Position numbers and translations under genes: made by a program. Source: Hydrogenophilales bacterium (GTDB lineage: Bacteria; Pseudomonadota; Gammaproteobacteria; Burkholderiales; Thiobacillaceae). From it: 64,000 bases of DNA. How positions within the stretch are numbered: the first letter of the stretch is position 1; each line of letters opens with the position of its first letter. The DNA lies in assembly GCA_016195805.1 (NCBI GenBank), contig JACPYT010000016.1, positions 186,001 to 250,000 of the forward strand, given 5' to 3'. Below, one piece after another: positions 19,523-31,847 of the stretch. The notes below the pieces were generated by a model. That model was given only the letters and a program-made list of their open reading frames with translations, was not told the origin of the DNA and searched no databases.

Positions 19523-20541
19523 GTCGGGCCGCGTGGCGGCGCGATTTCCGTCGTGGCCGCCTCGTAAACGAGCCGTCCAGTCTGGCGCCGGAGCAGGGTG
19601 CCCAGTTCGGCGCATAGCCTCTCCATGCGGGCAGCGATGGCCTCGAAGTCCTCGCCGAGTGCCAGCGCGACGCGTGCGGTGTCGAGCCTCACCGGGACCA
19701 GCTCGATGCGTAGCAACCGTCTCTGATTGAACATCAGCTTGAACAGGCAGGAATGGTCGTTGCGCAGTACGGGATCGACGGCGTAATCGTCGATGAAGTC
19801 GCCGGTATCGTAGAGAATGGGTTTTCCTTGATGGATCTCGATGCCCTGGCAGATGTGCGCGCTGTGGCCGTAAACCACGTCGGCGCCGAGTTCGATCACA
19901 CGCCGGGCGAATTGGCGGAAATCCGGGGCAGGGCGCTCGACGAAATTGGCGCCCCAGTGATTGGAAAACACCACCCAGTCGGCACCCGCGGCGCGCGCTC
20001 GGCCGATCGCGTCCGCCACGCGCGCCTGCGTATCCGCCTCCAGCGAGACTTCCAGGTAGTGGGTGCCGGGATACCGTTCGGTGGCGGCGAAATCCGGCTG
20101 GTTGTCGGTGCAGGCAAGCAACCCCACGCGGCAGGGCGACGCGCCGGATACCTCGAGCAGGGCGGGCCCAGCCGCCTCCACGATATCGAGGCCGGCGCCG
20201 GCGTGACGGATGCCGGCGGCGTCCAGTGTGTTTAGCGTATCGCGCAGGCCGCGCGCTTCGAAATCCAGCACGTGGTTGTTGGCCAGCGCGCAGGCATCGA
20301 TGCGCGCCGCCTGCAGGAAACGCACGGCATCGGGGTCGGCACGGAAGTGGTATGGCTTCCAGCTGCGCGTCCACGGCTGTGCATGCCGGGTCAGTGCGCA
20401 TTCGAGATTGGCGATGCGCAGGTCGGCCTGCAGCAGGTGCGGCAACACGTCGCCCCACATGTCCCGTGGGCGCATGTGCCGCAGCGCCGCGTCGACGCCG
20501 CGGCCGAGCATGACATCGCCGATCAGCGCCAGGGTGAACAT
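19507..20541 (-). CDS. CapA family metallophosphatase-like protein
   Basis: A 344-residue CapA/PgsA-like protein of the calcineurin-like fold. Motifs are LIGDVMLGRGVD at the N-terminus, ADLRIANLECALT, CALANNHVLDFEARGL, VFSNHWGANF and YGHSAHICQGIEIHQGKPILYDTGDFIDDY. CapA proteins are linked to poly-gamma-glutamate synthesis, but no capB/capC neighbour exists here and no signal peptide is seen, so the substrate is unknown. The start at 20541 is three bases from the PolX stop, which suggests co-transcription. Confidence 0.84.
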   Translation of the reverse strand: MFTLALIGDVMLGRGVDAALRHMRPRDMWGDVLPHLLQADLRIANLECALTRHAQPWTRSWKPYHFRADPDAVRFLQAARIDACALANNHVLDFEARGLRDTLNTLDAAGIRHAGAGLDIVEAAGPALLEVSGASPCRVGLLACTDNQPDFAATERYPGTHYLEVSLEADTQARVADAIGRARAAGADWVVFSNHWGANFVERPAPDFRQFARRVIELGADVVYGHSAHICQGIEIHQGKPILYDTGDFIDDYAVDPVLRNDHSCLFKLMFNQRRLLRIELVPVRLDTARVALALGEDFEAIAARMERLCAELGTLLRRQTGRLVYEAATTEIAPPRGPTYSGR

Positions 20542-20543
20542 GG

Positions 20544-22268
20544 CTACATCGTGCGCTTGAGCAGGCGCCGCAGAGCGGCCAGCGAACGGGTGTTGAGGAC
20601 GTCGTCTTTTTCCAGCCAGCCGCGCCGGGCCTGGCCGACGCCGTATTTGAGGTTGGCGAAATCGAAGACGCTGTGCGCGTCGGAATTGATGCTGACCCGC
20701 ACGCCTTCCTCCTTCGCCATCTGGCAATGGCTGTCCAGCAAATCAAGACGATCCGGGTGGGCATTGAGTTCGAGGAAGCAGCCGCGATCCTTGGCGTGGC
20801 GGATGACGCGCAGCATGTCGACGTCGTAGGGATCGCGCTGTTCGATCAGGCGTCCGCTGGGGTGCGCCAGCAGCGTGAAGTGGGGGTGCTCCATCGCGCG
20901 CAGGATGCGCTCGGTCTGCCTGGCGCGCGACAGGTGGAACTGGCTGTGTACCGCGCCCACCACCAGGTCGAGCCGGCCCAACACCTCGTCGGGCAGGTCG
21001 AGGCTGCCGTCCTCGAGGATGTCGACCTCGATGCCCTTCAGCAGCGTGATGCCGTCGAGTTCTGTATTGAGACGGTCGATCTCGTCGCATTGGCGCGCCA
21101 GCCGCAGTGGATCGAGGCCGTGCGCCACGCTGAGGCGGCGCGAGTGCTCGGTGATGGCGAGATAGTGCAGCCCCAATCTCTTCGCGGCGAGCGCCATCTC
21201 GCGCAGGCTGTCGTGGCCGTCGGTGGCCTTGGTGTGGGCGTGCAGGTCGCCGCGCAGATCGGAAAACTCCACCAGCTTCGGCAGGCGGCCATCGCGCGCC
21301 GCCTCGATTTCGCCGCGGTCCTCGCGCAGTTCCGGCGGGATCCAGGGCAGGCCGACGCTCTGGTAGACCGACGCCTCGTCTTCGCCGGCAATGCGCTCGC
21401 TGCCGCGGAACACGCCGTATTCGTTGAGCTTGAGCCCGCGTTTCTGCGCGAGGCGGCGGATCGCGATGTTGTGTGCCTTGGAGCCGGTGAAGTAATGCAG
21501 CGCCGCGCCGTAGGCCTGTTGCGCCACCACCCGCAGGTCGACCTGCAGGCCGCTCTTGAGCACGACGCTGGCGCGCGTGCTGCCGGCCGAAAGCACGTCG
21601 GCCACCTCGTCGTAGGCGGTGAAATGGGGCATCACCGGGCTGTCTGCCGCAGCGGTGACCAGGATGTCGAGATCGCCTACCGTCTCGCGCATGCGGCGGA
21701 AACTGCCGGCCACCGTCACCCGGTCGACGCCGGGCACGCCCTGCAGGAACGCGGTGAGCGACTCGGCGTACTGCGCCGCCACGGCCAGCTTGAAGCGGTG
21801 CGCCTGGCTGACGTGGGCTTCCACCGCCTGCAGGATGTTGAGTTCGGTTTTCTCGCCGAAGCCGGGCAGGGCGCGGATACGGCCGTCGCGCGCCGCCCGG
21901 TAGAGCTGCTCGACGGTCTGCACCTCGAGGTCGTGGTACAACGCCTTGACCCGCTTCGGTCCCAGTCCGGGAATCTGCAGCAGTTCGGTGACGGCGGGCG
22001 GCAGTTCGCGCCGCAGGCGATCGAGCAGGCTGCAGCGGCCGGTGTCGACGATTTCGCGGACCTTGGCGGCAAGGTCGTCACCGATACCCGGCAGCCGGGT
22101 CAGGTCCTCGCCTTGTTCCAGCAGCGCGCGCGCCTCCTGCGGCAGTTCGCCCAGCGTGCGCGCGGCGTTGCGGTAGGCGCGGATGCGGAACGGGTTGGCC
22201 CCCTGGATTTCCAGGCGGTCGGCGATTTCCTCGAAGACGGCGGCGATGTCGGCGTTGTGGACGGGCAT
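20544..22268 (-). CDS. polX: DNA polymerase X / 3'-5' exonuclease PolX
   Basis: A 574-residue PolX for gap filling and end processing in base-excision repair. Residues 1-80 are the 8-kDa-like region with a helix-hairpin-helix (LTRLPGIGDDLAAKV), then IPGLGPKRVKALY and the polymerase core with GSFRRMRETVGDLDILV. Residues 335-570 form the PHP exonuclease: DLRGDLHAHTKATDGHDSL, AITEHSRRLSVAHGL, GIEVDILEDGSLDLPDEVL and LELNAHPDRLDLLD, with metal-binding His residues. The length is normal for bacterial PolX. Confidence 0.92.
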   Translation of the reverse strand: MPVHNADIAAVFEEIADRLEIQGANPFRIRAYRNAARTLGELPQEARALLEQGEDLTRLPGIGDDLAAKVREIVDTGRCSLLDRLRRELPPAVTELLQIPGLGPKRVKALYHDLEVQTVEQLYRAARDGRIRALPGFGEKTELNILQAVEAHVSQAHRFKLAVAAQYAESLTAFLQGVPGVDRVTVAGSFRRMRETVGDLDILVTAAADSPVMPHFTAYDEVADVLSAGSTRASVVLKSGLQVDLRVVAQQAYGAALHYFTGSKAHNIAIRRLAQKRGLKLNEYGVFRGSERIAGEDEASVYQSVGLPWIPPELREDRGEIEAARDGRLPKLVEFSDLRGDLHAHTKATDGHDSLREMALAAKRLGLHYLAITEHSRRLSVAHGLDPLRLARQCDEIDRLNTELDGITLLKGIEVDILEDGSLDLPDEVLGRLDLVVGAVHSQFHLSRARQTERILRAMEHPHFTLLAHPSGRLIEQRDPYDVDMLRVIRHAKDRGCFLELNAHPDRLDLLDSHCQMAKEEGVRVSINSDAHSVFDFANLKYGVGQARRGWLEKDDVLNTRSLAALRRLLKRTM

Positions 22269-22326
22269 GCGGGCCTTTCCTTCATGCGTGGGCTATTGCA
22301 GGAACCGGGCCTGCCTGTGAATGATA

Positions 22327-22345
22327 GAAGCCGGAACCCGGCTTC
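22327..22345 (-). terminator. Hairpin after the GGDEF/EAL gene
   Basis: A perfect 8-bp stem (GAAGCCGG at 22327-22334 with CCGGCTTC at 22338-22345) and a 3-base loop lie just after the stop of the GGDEF/EAL gene on the minus strand. No strong T tract follows, so it is only a candidate terminator. Confidence 0.45.
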
Positions 22346-22347
22346 GC

Positions 22348-25300
22348 TCAGGCCGCGCGCCGTTCGCGGATGAAAGCCAGGACCGCCTCGGCCGGCAATG
22401 GCTTGCTGAACAGGTAGCCCTGCATGAAGTCGCAGTGGTGCGAGGCCAGCAAATGGCGCTGTGCCTCGGTCTCCACGCCCTCGGCGATCACGGCGAGGCC
22501 GAGGCTGTGCGCCAGTGCGATGGTGGCGGTGCAGATGGCGACGTCGTTGCTGTCGGTCTCGATGTCGCGCACGAAGGAGCGGTCGAGCTTCAGGGTGTGG
22601 ATCGGCAGCAGCTTGAGATAGCTGAGCGAAGAGTAGCCCGTGCCGAAATCGTCGATCGACAGGCGCACGCCGAGATTACGCAGCGCCTTGAGCTGGCTGA
22701 TGCTGGCAGCGGGGTCGTGCATGGCCACCGATTCGGTGACTTCAAGCTCCAGATCGGCGCCCCTCAGACCGTTTTTCTGCAGCGCCCGCGTAACGTGTGT
22801 CAGCAGTATGGATGAATGCAACTGATGCGCCGACAGATTCACCGACATGGTGATGTCTGCGATGCCTTCGTCGCGCCAGGTGCGGAGCTGGCGGCAGGCC
22901 TCGTCCAGCACCCATTCCCCCAGCGGCAGGATCAGGCCGGTTTCCTCGGCAATCGGGATGAACTCGGTGGGCGGCACCAGACCCATGCGGGGGTGATGCC
23001 AGCGCAGCAGCGCTTCGAATCCGACGATGCGGCCATTCCAGCTGTCGAGCTGGGGCTGGTAATGCAGTACGAACTGCCGGCTTTCCACCGCCACCCGCAG
23101 GTCATGATCCATCGTCAGCCGTTTCATCGCGGCCCGGTTCATCTCGGCCGTGAAGAACTGGACATTGTTGCGGCCCAGCGATTTGGCGTGGTACATGGCG
23201 GTGTCGGCGTTCTTCATCAGCGTTTCGCCATCCTTGCCGTCGTTCGGATAGAACGCGAGGCCGATGCTTGCGGTCGAATGCAATTCCTCGTCCCCGACAC
23301 GGTAAGGCAGGGTCAGCGTATGCAGGATCTTGTCGGCGATGCGGGCGGCGGCGGTGGCGTCTTCGACTTCGGTCAGCACCACCACGAACTCGTCCCCGCC
23401 CAGGCGGGCCACGATGTCGCTGTCGCGCACGCTGTCGTGCAGACGATGCGCCACGTCCCTGAGCAGCTCGTCGCCCACTGCATGGCCGAGCGTGTCATTG
23501 ATGGTCTTGAAGCGGTCCAGATCGAGGAAGATCACGGCCAGCGCGCGCTGTTCGCGGTGCACCATGGAGAGCGCCTGCTCGAGCTGGCTTTGCAGGCTGA
23601 AACGGTTGTTCAGGCCGGTGAGGGCGTCGTGGTAGGCCAGCTGGCTGATTTGCGCCTCGGCCAGCTTGCGCTCGGTGACGTCCTGCACCGTGCCCGTGGA
23701 GCGGACCGCCTTGCCCTGCGCGTCGTAGTGCGTCTCGCATCGTTCGTTGAGCCATTTGATGCGGCCGTCCGGCATGCAGATCCGATGGCTGATCTCGTAG
23801 GGCTCGTGGCTCGCCAGGGAATCGGTATAGGCCTGGTTGACGCGGTCGCGGTCCTCGGGATGGATCGCTTTCAGGAATGTCTCGTACGTAGCGCAGAACG
23901 CATTCTTGTCGACCTCGAAGAGGTGGAATGTCTCGTCCGACCAGGTCAGCTTGCCGCTGGCCAGATCGAGCTCCCAGCTGCCGATCTGGGCGATTCGCTG
24001 CGCTTCCTCGAGGCGTTGTGCGCTTTCCCGGAGTGCCGCTTCGGCCAGATGTTTCTCCGTCACGTCGGTGCCGATGCACACCATGAATTCCAACTCGCCT
24101 TGTTCGTCGAGCAGTACGGAATTCGACCATTCGATCAGCCGCCTCGTCCCGTCCCGGGCGACCCAGTGGTGGGTATGGGCACCCCGCAGGGATTGCGGAT
24201 TGCGGGTGAATGCGTTGAATGCCTCTTGTTGCACCTGCTCCCGCTCTTCCGGCAGCAGCAGGAAATCCCAGACAAACCGCCCCTCGGCTTCCGCAAACGA
24301 ATAGCCCGTCAGATCTTCGCAGGCGCGATTGAAGCGGCGGATGTGGCCTTCGCGGCCGAGCACCACCACCAGCGCCCCGGCCTTGTCGAGGATCGCGCTC
24401 TGCAGCTTGGACAGCTTGCGCAGCTCGTGCGAGCGCGCCTCCACCTGGGCCTCCAGGGTGTACTGGGCCTCAGCCAGTTCATTCGTCATGTGATTGAACG
24501 CATGGGCCAGCCGCCGCAGTTCCTTGATGTTCTCCTGCGGTGCGCGCTCTGACAGGTCGCCTGCGGCGATACGGTCGGCCACCCGGGTGAGATTCCGGAT
24601 CGGACGCGACAAGCCGCGACCCAGCAGGTAGGCCATGCCGCCGGACAACACCAGGAATAACGCCAGCGCGAGATAGGTGATGTGGCGCAGACGGGCGGCC
24701 GGCGCCAGCGCTTCCGAGCTGTCGATCTTCACGACCATGCCCCACCTCAAGGCAGGCAGATAGCGCCACGCCGCCACACATTCGACGCCGGCATAGTCGC
24801 GCACGATTCCGTGGCCATGATTGCCGGCCAGTGCCTTCTGCATCGGCACGGCTGCCGCTTTCAGCGGCACCTGGTAACGGTAGGCGGCGTCCTGGACATG
24901 CCGGAGCGGCCCGGTGTAAAAGGCTTCGTTGCCGTCCCGCTGCGCCAGCACCGTTTCGCCCGTGCGGCCCAGGCCGGTGCGGTCGGCGGTGACCGATTCC
25001 AGCTTGCGCACATCCAGTTCCAGGGCCAGCACGCCGATCATCGTGCCCCCGTCCAGCACGGGCGCCGTCAGAAAAGCGGCCGGCCGATTGGAAGGCGCAT
25101 AATGCGCAAACCCCGAGAGGCGGGTCTGCAGGCTTTGCAGGGTCAGATTGAAGCCCTTCGCCAGCTCCGTATTGCGGTAGGTATCGGATTGGAGGTTGGC
25201 GCCAAGATCCGACTCGTTCCGCAGAGAAAAAATCACGTTGCCGGCCGTGTCCATCAGCAGAAAATTGTAAAAATTTCCTGCTTCGTAGGAAATGTTCAAA

Positions 25301-25620
25301 TCGTTCTGCAACGGGCGCGCGCTGCTCTCGTAGCCAGGGGAGCGCAGTCCGGTCGTGCGATACGCGTGTTCCAGGGAAGCCAGTCCATTGCGGATGAGAT
25401 TCCTTTGGCTGAGCAGGCGGGCGTCCGCCAGCCGCTCCGCCGTGTAGCGATCGATCTGGTCGGCTTTCTTGTCCGCGATGGTAACCATGCTCGCCAACAC
25501 GGTTTCACGCAACGACGACTCGAACGCTGCCAGATAGAAAGCGGCCAGTCCCGTCAGCGGCACCACCGCCACCAACAGGTAGCCCAGCAGCAGGCGGATG
25601 GAAATGGGGATCCGCTTCAT
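22348..25620 (-). CDS. Membrane receptor with dCache, HAMP, PAS, GGDEF and EAL domains
   Basis: A 1090-residue cyclic-di-GMP signalling protein. It has a transmembrane helix at residues 8-30, a periplasmic dCache sensor (about 35-300), a second transmembrane helix (about 310-335), HAMP (about 335-385), two PAS/PAC units (about 410-530 and 540-660), GGDEF (about 665-825; intact [11 protein letters not shown]) and EAL (about 845-1085; [28 protein letters not shown]). Both catalytic signatures look intact, so it could make or break c-di-GMP. It stands alone. Confidence 0.92.
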   Translation of the reverse strand: MKRIPISIRLLLGYLLVAVVPLTGLAAFYLAAFESSLRETVLASMVTIADKKADQIDRYTAERLADARLLSQRNLIRNGLASLEHAYRTTGLRSPGYESSARPLQNDLNISYEAGNFYNFLLMDTAGNVIFSLRNESDLGANLQSDTYRNTELAKGFNLTLQSLQTRLSGFAHYAPSNRPAAFLTAPVLDGGTMIGVLALELDVRKLESVTADRTGLGRTGETVLAQRDGNEAFYTGPLRHVQDAAYRYQVPLKAAAVPMQKALAGNHGHGIVRDYAGVECVAAWRYLPALRWGMVVKIDSSEALAPAARLRHITYLALALFLVLSGGMAYLLGRGLSRPIRNLTRVADRIAAGDLSERAPQENIKELRRLAHAFNHMTNELAEAQYTLEAQVEARSHELRKLSKLQSAILDKAGALVVVLGREGHIRRFNRACEDLTGYSFAEAEGRFVWDFLLLPEEREQVQQEAFNAFTRNPQSLRGAHTHHWVARDGTRRLIEWSNSVLLDEQGELEFMVCIGTDVTEKHLAEAALRESAQRLEEAQRIAQIGSWELDLASGKLTWSDETFHLFEVDKNAFCATYETFLKAIHPEDRDRVNQAYTDSLASHEPYEISHRICMPDGRIKWLNERCETHYDAQGKAVRSTGTVQDVTERKLAEAQISQLAYHDALTGLNNRFSLQSQLEQALSMVHREQRALAVIFLDLDRFKTINDTLGHAVGDELLRDVAHRLHDSVRDSDIVARLGGDEFVVVLTEVEDATAAARIADKILHTLTLPYRVGDEELHSTASIGLAFYPNDGKDGETLMKNADTAMYHAKSLGRNNVQFFTAEMNRAAMKRLTMDHDLRVAVESRQFVLHYQPQLDSWNGRIVGFEALLRWHHPRMGLVPPTEFIPIAEETGLILPLGEWVLDEACRQLRTWRDEGIADITMSVNLSAHQLHSSILLTHVTRALQKNGLRGADLELEVTESVAMHDPAASISQLKALRNLGVRLSIDDFGTGYSSLSYLKLLPIHTLKLDRSFVRDIETDSNDVAICTATIALAHSLGLAVIAEGVETEAQRHLLASHHCDFMQGYLFSKPLPAEAVLAFIRERRAA

Positions 25621-25804
25621 GCCCTGACAGGGAGTCCGTCGGCCGGGGCTATACGCAGAAACGGGAAGAGAGCCAGCGCAATCGTCAGCGTGAAGGCGAA
25701 TGAAATTCGGTAGCCTCGATGGGGACTCATGGGCGAATTGTAGCCGGAGATCCTGCTGTCAAGAGGAGGAATCCGAGCGGACAATCGTACGATAAGGGAT
25801 GGGT

Positions 25805-26926
25805 TTACCTGCCCCGGATGGCTCCATGGCTACTCCGACGCCCGGGCGACGGGCGCGCCGGCAAGACTTCGACCAGATCCCGGATGACCGTTTCCTCGTC
25901 GGCGGCGATGCGCAGCACGGGCTGAGCGCCGGACGCATCGATGCGGGTCCGGTTGGCCAGATTGGCGTCGGGATCCAGAACGAAGCCCAGGAAGCCCAGC
26001 GGCCCGCAGATGCGGCTGCGTATCTCGGGCGCATGCTCGCCGATGCCGCCGCTGAACACCAGCGCGTCGATGCCGCCGGCCTTGGCCGTGAAGGCGCCGA
26101 TGGCGGCGCGCACCCCGGCGCAGAAATACTCGACGGCAAAATCGGCGGCCTCGGACCGGCTGGCCAGCAGCGTGCGCATCTCGCTGCTTTCGCCGCCGGA
26201 CAGGGCGAGCAATCCCATGCGGTGATACACCAGGTCGCTCAGTGCGGCGTGGTCGTAGCGCCGGGACAGTTCCAGCATCACGCCGGGATCGAGATCGCCG
26301 CTGCGCGTGCCCATGGGAATGCCGCCGGCGGGCGAGTAACCCATGGTGGTGTCGACCGATTTCAGGTCGTGCAGCAGGCACAGGCTGGCGCCCGCGCCCA
26401 GGTGGGCGACGGCCACGCGCCCGTGGGCCGCCTCGCCCAGCAGCGACGGCAAACGGGAGGCGACGTAGGCGTAGTTGAGACCGTGGAAGCCGTAGCGCCG
26501 CATCCCCAGTTCGTCCGGAATCGGCAGGCGGCGTGCCGGCGCCGGCAGGTCGTGGTGAAAAGCAGTATCGAAGCACGCGACCTGCGGCACGTCGAAACGC
26601 GACCGGCACAGCTCCACGCCGAACAGGTTGCCCGGCAGGTGCAGCGGGGCGAGCGGAACGATGCCGCGCAGCCGTTCGATCTCCGCGTCATCGAGCAGGC
26701 GGGCCGCTTCGCCCACATCGCCGCCGTGGACGAAACGGTGGCCGATCGCGTCCGGCGTTTCCCTGCCCAGGTCCTTCAGCAGGGCATCGAAGGCCTCCGC
26801 GTGGTCGTGCGGAAAGCCGTTGCCGATGTGTTCGTAGTGCCAGGTGCTGCGCGTGCCGTCGGCGCGGAACAGGCTGGCCTTGAGGCTGGACGAGCCGCTG
26901 TTGAGGGCGAGGATGGTCCGGCTCAT
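25805..26926 (-). CDS. ackA: Acetate kinase family protein
   Basis: A 373-residue ASKHA-fold kinase interconverting acetyl phosphate and ADP with acetate and ATP. It keeps [15 protein letters not shown] (residues 5-20), [38 protein letters not shown] and [13 protein letters not shown]. Positions usually seen as GFHGTSH and HLGNGAS read GFHGLNY and HLGAGAS, so specificity or activity may differ. Its ATG overlaps the phosphoketolase stop (ATGA), giving a coupled pair in which phosphoketolase makes acetyl phosphate and this enzyme converts it to ATP. Confidence 0.86.
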   Translation of the reverse strand: MSRTILALNSGSSSLKASLFRADGTRSTWHYEHIGNGFPHDHAEAFDALLKDLGRETPDAIGHRFVHGGDVGEAARLLDDAEIERLRGIVPLAPLHLPGNLFGVELCRSRFDVPQVACFDTAFHHDLPAPARRLPIPDELGMRRYGFHGLNYAYVASRLPSLLGEAAHGRVAVAHLGAGASLCLLHDLKSVDTTMGYSPAGGIPMGTRSGDLDPGVMLELSRRYDHAALSDLVYHRMGLLALSGGESSEMRTLLASRSEAADFAVEYFCAGVRAAIGAFTAKAGGIDALVFSGGIGEHAPEIRSRICGPLGFLGFVLDPDANLANRTRIDASGAQPVLRIAADEETVIRDLVEVLPARPSPGRRSSHGAIRGR

Positions 26927-29298
26927 CGCGACCATGCCCAGTCGCGTATCCCGGGCATGTCTTCGCCGTGCTGGTGGATGTACTGCTTGTGTTCGCAGAG
27001 CCTGTCGCGCATGCGCTGCTTGATGTGTGCGGCCTGCGGCTGCAAGGCGGGCACCCGGGTCGCCACGTCCATCACCAGATGGAAGCGGTCGAGATCGTTC
27101 ATCACCACCATGTCGAACGGCGTGGTGGTAGTGCCTTCCTCCTTGTAGCCGCGCACGTGCAGGTTGTCGTGATTGGTGCGGCGGTAGGTGAGGCGGTGGA
27201 TCAGCCAGGGATAGCCGTGGTAGGCGAAGATGATCGGTTTGTCGCGGGTGAACAGCGAGTCGAATTCGGTGCTGGACAGGCCGTGCGGATGCTCCTCCTG
27301 CGGTTGCAGGGTCATCAGGTCGACCACGTTGATGAAGCGGATCTTCAGCGCCGGCGCGATGTCGCGTAGGAGGTCGATGGCCGCCAGCATTTCCAGCGTG
27401 GGCACGTCGCCCGCCGCCGCCAGCACCACGTCCGGCTCGCCGTCCGCATCGTTGCAGGCCCACTCCCACAGACCGATGCCGGCGCTGGCGTGCTTGATGG
27501 CGGCGTCCATATCGAGCCACTGCTGCTCGGGCTGCTTGCCGGCGACGATGACGTTCACCAGGTTGCGGCTCCGCAGGCACCGGTCGGTGACGTAGAGCAG
27601 GGTGTTGGCATCCGGCGGCAGATAGACGCGGATGATGTCGGCCTTCTTGTTGACCACGTGATCGATGAAGCCGGGATCCTGGTGCGAGAAGCCGTTGTGG
27701 TCCTGGCGCCAGACGTGTGAGGTGAGCAGGATGTTGAGCGAGGCGATGGGGCGGCGCCAGGGAATCTCGCGGCACACCTTGAGCCACTTGGCGTGCTGGT
27801 TGAACATCGAATCGACGATGTGGATGAAGGCCTCGTAGCAGGAGAACAGCCCGTGGCGGCCGGTCAGCAGATAACCTTCGAGCCAGCCCTGGCAGGCGTG
27901 TTCGGAGAGGATTTCCATCACCCGGCCGTCGGGCGCGAGGTGGTCGTCATCCTCGCGGCGTTCGGCCATCCAGGTACGGTCGGTGACCTCGAACAGCGCA
28001 CCCAGGCGATTCGAATTCGTTTCGTCGGGACCGAAGACGCGGAAGTTGTCGGGATTTGAGCGCATCACGTCGCGCAGGAAGTTTCCCGCCACGCGGGTGG
28101 ATTCGGCGATCGTGCCGCCGGGCGTGGGCACCTCCACCTGGTAGGTCCGGAAATCCGGCAGGCGCAGATCGTGCAGCAGCTTGCCGCCGTTGGTGTGCGG
28201 GTTCGCCCCCATGCGCCGCTCGCCGCGCGGCGCGAGGCCGGCCAGTTCCGGCATGAGCCGGCCGTCGGCATCGAACAGTTCCTGCGGCCGGTAGCTGCGC
28301 AGCCAGTCTTCCAGCAGCCGCATGTGTTCGGGCTTGTCCATCTCGCCGAACGGCACCTGGTGCGAGCGCCAGTAATCCTCGGTTTTCTGGCCGTCGACTT
28401 CCTTGGGGCCGGTCCAGCCCTTGGGCGAGCGCAGCACGATCATCGGCCACAGCGGCCGGCCGGTTTCGCCTTCGTCCCGCGCCTTGCGCTGGATCGCGCG
28501 TATCTCGGCGATCGCCGCATCGACCGTCGCCGCCATCTTCAGGTGCATGGCTTCGGGCTCATGGCCTTCGACAAAGTGCGGGCGGTAGCCGTAGCCCCGC
28601 AGCAGGCTTTCCAGTTCCGCGCGCGGAATGCGGGCCAGCACGGTCGGGCCGGCGATCTTGTAGCCGTTGAGATGCAGGATCGGCAGCACCGCGCCGTCGG
28701 TGCGCGGGTTGAGGAACTTGTTGGAATGCCAGGACGTGGCCAGCGGTCCGGTTTCCGCCTCGCCGTCGCCGACCACGCAGCAGGCGATGAGATCGGGGTT
28801 GTCGAACACGGCGCCATAGGCGTGGAACAGCGAATACCCGAGCTCGCCGCCCTCGTTGATCGAGCCGGGCGTCTCCGGCGCCGCGTGGCTGGGGATGCCG
28901 CCGGGGAACGAGAACTGGCGGAACAGCCGGCGCATGCCTTCCGCGTCCTGTGAAATGTCGTGATAGAGCTCGCTGTAGCTGCCCTCGAGCCAGGTGTTCG
29001 CCACCACCGCCGGGCCGCCGTGGCCGGGGCCGGCGACGAAGATCATGTCGAGGTCGTGCTGCCGGATGACGCGGTTCATGTGGACGTAGATGAAGTTCAG
29101 TCCCGGCGTGGTGCCCCAGTGGCCGAGCAGGCGCGGCTTGATGTGCGTCCGCTGCAGCGGCTGATTCAGCAGCGGATTGTCCAGCAGGTAGATCTGCCCC
29201 ACCGAGAGGTAATTGGCGGCGCGCCACCAAGCGTCCATGCGCGCGAGCTCGCCGGGGGTGAGGACGCCAGATGCCGTGTTCGCTCTGACTTCATCCAT
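26923..29298 (-). CDS. xfp: Xylulose-5-phosphate/fructose-6-phosphate phosphoketolase
   Basis: A 791-residue thiamine-diphosphate enzyme that splits xylulose or fructose phosphate into acetyl phosphate and a shorter sugar phosphate. Signatures are [33 protein letters not shown], the ThDP region [19 protein letters not shown] (about 175), [21 protein letters not shown], and [18 protein letters not shown] in the C-terminal half. Full length. The start [11 protein letters not shown] follows a GAGAGG-type site. It lies 20 bp after the glucan phosphorylase stop and is coupled to acetate kinase. Confidence 0.93.
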   Translation of the reverse strand: MDEVRANTASGVLTPGELARMDAWWRAANYLSVGQIYLLDNPLLNQPLQRTHIKPRLLGHWGTTPGLNFIYVHMNRVIRQHDLDMIFVAGPGHGGPAVVANTWLEGSYSELYHDISQDAEGMRRLFRQFSFPGGIPSHAAPETPGSINEGGELGYSLFHAYGAVFDNPDLIACCVVGDGEAETGPLATSWHSNKFLNPRTDGAVLPILHLNGYKIAGPTVLARIPRAELESLLRGYGYRPHFVEGHEPEAMHLKMAATVDAAIAEIRAIQRKARDEGETGRPLWPMIVLRSPKGWTGPKEVDGQKTEDYWRSHQVPFGEMDKPEHMRLLEDWLRSYRPQELFDADGRLMPELAGLAPRGERRMGANPHTNGGKLLHDLRLPDFRTYQVEVPTPGGTIAESTRVAGNFLRDVMRSNPDNFRVFGPDETNSNRLGALFEVTDRTWMAERREDDDHLAPDGRVMEILSEHACQGWLEGYLLTGRHGLFSCYEAFIHIVDSMFNQHAKWLKVCREIPWRRPIASLNILLTSHVWRQDHNGFSHQDPGFIDHVVNKKADIIRVYLPPDANTLLYVTDRCLRSRNLVNVIVAGKQPEQQWLDMDAAIKHASAGIGLWEWACNDADGEPDVVLAAAGDVPTLEMLAAIDLLRDIAPALKIRFINVVDLMTLQPQEEHPHGLSSTEFDSLFTRDKPIIFAYHGYPWLIHRLTYRRTNHDNLHVRGYKEEGTTTTPFDMVVMNDLDRFHLVMDVATRVPALQPQAAHIKQRMRDRLCEHKQYIHQHGEDMPGIRDWAWSR

Positions 29299-29318
29299 TG
29301 CATGCCTCTCTTCCGAAT

Positions 29319-31847
29319 TCAGCGATACCAGTGGATCCGGCTGGCCTCGGCCGGCACCCGCGCGCCCTCGAAGGCCGGCACGATGCGCGGCGTGTAGTCG
29401 CCCGCCGCCCGGCTTCCGGGAATGCTGATGCGATAGGTGTAACTGTTGACGGCGCCGCTGAGGGCATCGCCGCGCTGCATCCGGTGGATTTCGGCCTGGC
29501 CCGCGTCCAGCGGCGCGGCATACAGTTCGACGGCGACGAAGTCGGGATCGAGATCGTCGAGATACACCGGTACGCTGAAATGCCAGGTGCCCGCATCCCC
29601 TTCGACCAGGAACTCGCCGAAATGGATCCGTTCCCAGTGCCGGATGAGCGCGTCCTGCCAGTCGCACAGCCGACGGATCATGTCCGGATCCTGGCGCGCC
29701 GTGTAAAGTTCCGCAGCGGGCAGGTAGAGGAGTTCCACGTACTCGCGCAGCATGCGGTTGCTGCTGAAGCGCGGCGTGAGGACGCTCATGCTTGCACGCA
29801 TTTTTTCCACCCAGCCGCGCGGGCAACCCTGCGCATCGCGGTCGTGGTAGAAGAGCGGGATCACTTCCTGTTCCAGCAGCCGGTAGAGTTCTGCCGCCTC
29901 GGCCGCATCCCATGCGGGATCGCTGTCGTGTTCCTGGCCGTCTCCCAGCGCCCAGCCCAGTTCCGGTGCGTAAGCCTTCGCCCACCAGCCGTCCAGCTCC
30001 GACAGGTTGAGGCCGCCGTTGACCAGGATTTTCATGCCGCTGGTGCCGCAGGCCTCCCACGGCCGGCGCGGCGTATTGATCCACAAGTCCACGCCCTGCA
30101 CCATCTGCTCGGCGACCAGCATGTCGTAGTCGGCGAGGAACACCACGCGTCCGGCCAGTTCCGGGCGGCTGCCGATGAAGTCGTTCCACTGGCGGATCAT
30201 GGCCTTGCCCGCCTGGTCCTTGGGATGCGCCTTGCCCGCGATGACGAGCTGCACCGGATGGTGCGCATCGGTAAGAATGCGCACCAGGCGTTCCGCATCG
30301 GCCAGCAGCATGTTGGGCCGCTTGTAGGCCGCGAAGCGGCGCGCGAAGCCGAGCGTCAGCGTGTTGGGATCGAGCGCCTGGCCTGCCTGCGCGATGCGTT
30401 CGGCCGGCGCGTTGATGGCGGCCAGCTGGCGCTGCAGGTGTTCACGGGCAAAGACGATGAGCCGCTGCCGGGCATGCGCGCGGAGATCCCACAGGGCCTG
30501 CTCCGGGATAGTGCGCACCTGTTCTTCGTGGTGCTCCAGCTCGCCGAGCCAGCGTGCCTTGCCGCAGGCATCCGTCCAGAGGCGGTCGGCTTCGGCCGAA
30601 TCCCAGGACGGCACGTGGACGCCGTTGGTGATGTGGGCGATCGGCACGTCCTGCTGCGGCCAGCGCGGAAACAGCGGCTGGAAGATGCGGCGGCTGACGC
30701 TGCCGTGCAGATGGCTGACGGCATTGACCAGGATGCTGCCGCGCAGGGCGAGATAAGCCATGTTGAACGGCTTGCCGTCGTCGTCCGGATTTTCGCGGCC
30801 GAGGGCGAGCAGCGTGCGCGCGTCCAGGCCGAAGGCCTGCATGGCCCGCTCCGTATAGCGTTCCAGCAGGGCCGGAGGGAAGCGGTCGAAGCCGGCGACG
30901 ACCGGGGTATGGGTGGTGAAGACATTGCCCGCACGGGTCGCATTGAGTGCGCAGGGGAAATCGCTGCCATGGTCGCGCATGTGGCTCCAGGCGCGCGCGA
31001 GGACGACGAAGGCCGCGTGGCCCTCGTTGAGATGACACACCTCGGGGCGGATGCCGAGGCAGCGCAGCAGCTGCCAGCCGCCGACGCCGAGACAGATCTC
31101 CTGCAACAGGCGCGTTTCCGAGCCGCCGCCATAGAGTTCGGCCGTGATGCCACGGTCGGCCGGCGTATTGAGCGGGTCGTTGCTGTCCAGCAGATAGAGG
31201 TTCACCCGGCCCACCCGGGCCTGCCAGGCGCGCAGGATCAGCGTGCGGCCGGGGAAGGGCAGCTCGACGCGCAGACGCTCGCCTTGGTCGTCGTAAACCG
31301 GCAGCACCGGCAGCTGGGCGGGATCGTTGTGGGGAAAGAACTCCACCTGGTTGCCGTGCTCGTCCAGGCTCTGGCGGAAATAGCCCTGCTGCCACAGCAG
31401 GCCGATGCCGGTCACCGGCACCCCCAGGTCGCTGGCGGTCTTGAGAAAATCGCCGGCGAGGATGCCGAGGCCGCCCGAGTAGATGGGCAGCGACTCGGAC
31501 AGACCGAACTCCATGCTGAAATAGGCAACGTGCTTGAGCGTGGATTGCGGATACGCGGTCTGGAACCAGGCCGGGCTGTCGAGCATGTCCTGGTGGGCCG
31601 TTGCCAGCTCCTGCAGGCTGGCCATGAAATCCGGGTCTGCCGCAAGTACCCGAAGGCGCTCGCCGGACGTGTTCTGCAGGATCAGCCAAGGGTTGTGGGT
31701 CAGCCCCCAGAGCGCAGGGTCGATGCGCTCCCACAGGACGTCGGTGGCGTGGCTCCACGACCAGCGCAGGTCCAGCGCGAGCTCGGCCAGGACGGCGAGG
31801 TCTTGCGGGAGATGAGGCAACTGGGTAGCGGGTGGCGGGCAAATCAT
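29319..31847 (-). CDS. glgP: Alpha-glucan (glycogen) phosphorylase
   Basis: An 842-residue GT35 phosphorylase of the shorter bacterial/archaeal type (N-terminal DUF3417-like region, [17 protein letters not shown]). It releases glucose 1-phosphate from glycogen. Landmarks are [67 protein letters not shown], and the pyridoxal-phosphate region [20 protein letters not shown] with its lysine. It heads the glgP-xfp-ackA group, a short route from stored glucan to ATP. Confidence 0.92.
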   Translation of the reverse strand: MICPPPATQLPHLPQDLAVLAELALDLRWSWSHATDVLWERIDPALWGLTHNPWLILQNTSGERLRVLAADPDFMASLQELATAHQDMLDSPAWFQTAYPQSTLKHVAYFSMEFGLSESLPIYSGGLGILAGDFLKTASDLGVPVTGIGLLWQQGYFRQSLDEHGNQVEFFPHNDPAQLPVLPVYDDQGERLRVELPFPGRTLILRAWQARVGRVNLYLLDSNDPLNTPADRGITAELYGGGSETRLLQEICLGVGGWQLLRCLGIRPEVCHLNEGHAAFVVLARAWSHMRDHGSDFPCALNATRAGNVFTTHTPVVAGFDRFPPALLERYTERAMQAFGLDARTLLALGRENPDDDGKPFNMAYLALRGSILVNAVSHLHGSVSRRIFQPLFPRWPQQDVPIAHITNGVHVPSWDSAEADRLWTDACGKARWLGELEHHEEQVRTIPEQALWDLRAHARQRLIVFAREHLQRQLAAINAPAERIAQAGQALDPNTLTLGFARRFAAYKRPNMLLADAERLVRILTDAHHPVQLVIAGKAHPKDQAGKAMIRQWNDFIGSRPELAGRVVFLADYDMLVAEQMVQGVDLWINTPRRPWEACGTSGMKILVNGGLNLSELDGWWAKAYAPELGWALGDGQEHDSDPAWDAAEAAELYRLLEQEVIPLFYHDRDAQGCPRGWVEKMRASMSVLTPRFSSNRMLREYVELLYLPAAELYTARQDPDMIRRLCDWQDALIRHWERIHFGEFLVEGDAGTWHFSVPVYLDDLDPDFVAVELYAAPLDAGQAEIHRMQRGDALSGAVNSYTYRISIPGSRAAGDYTPRIVPAFEGARVPAEASRIHWYR

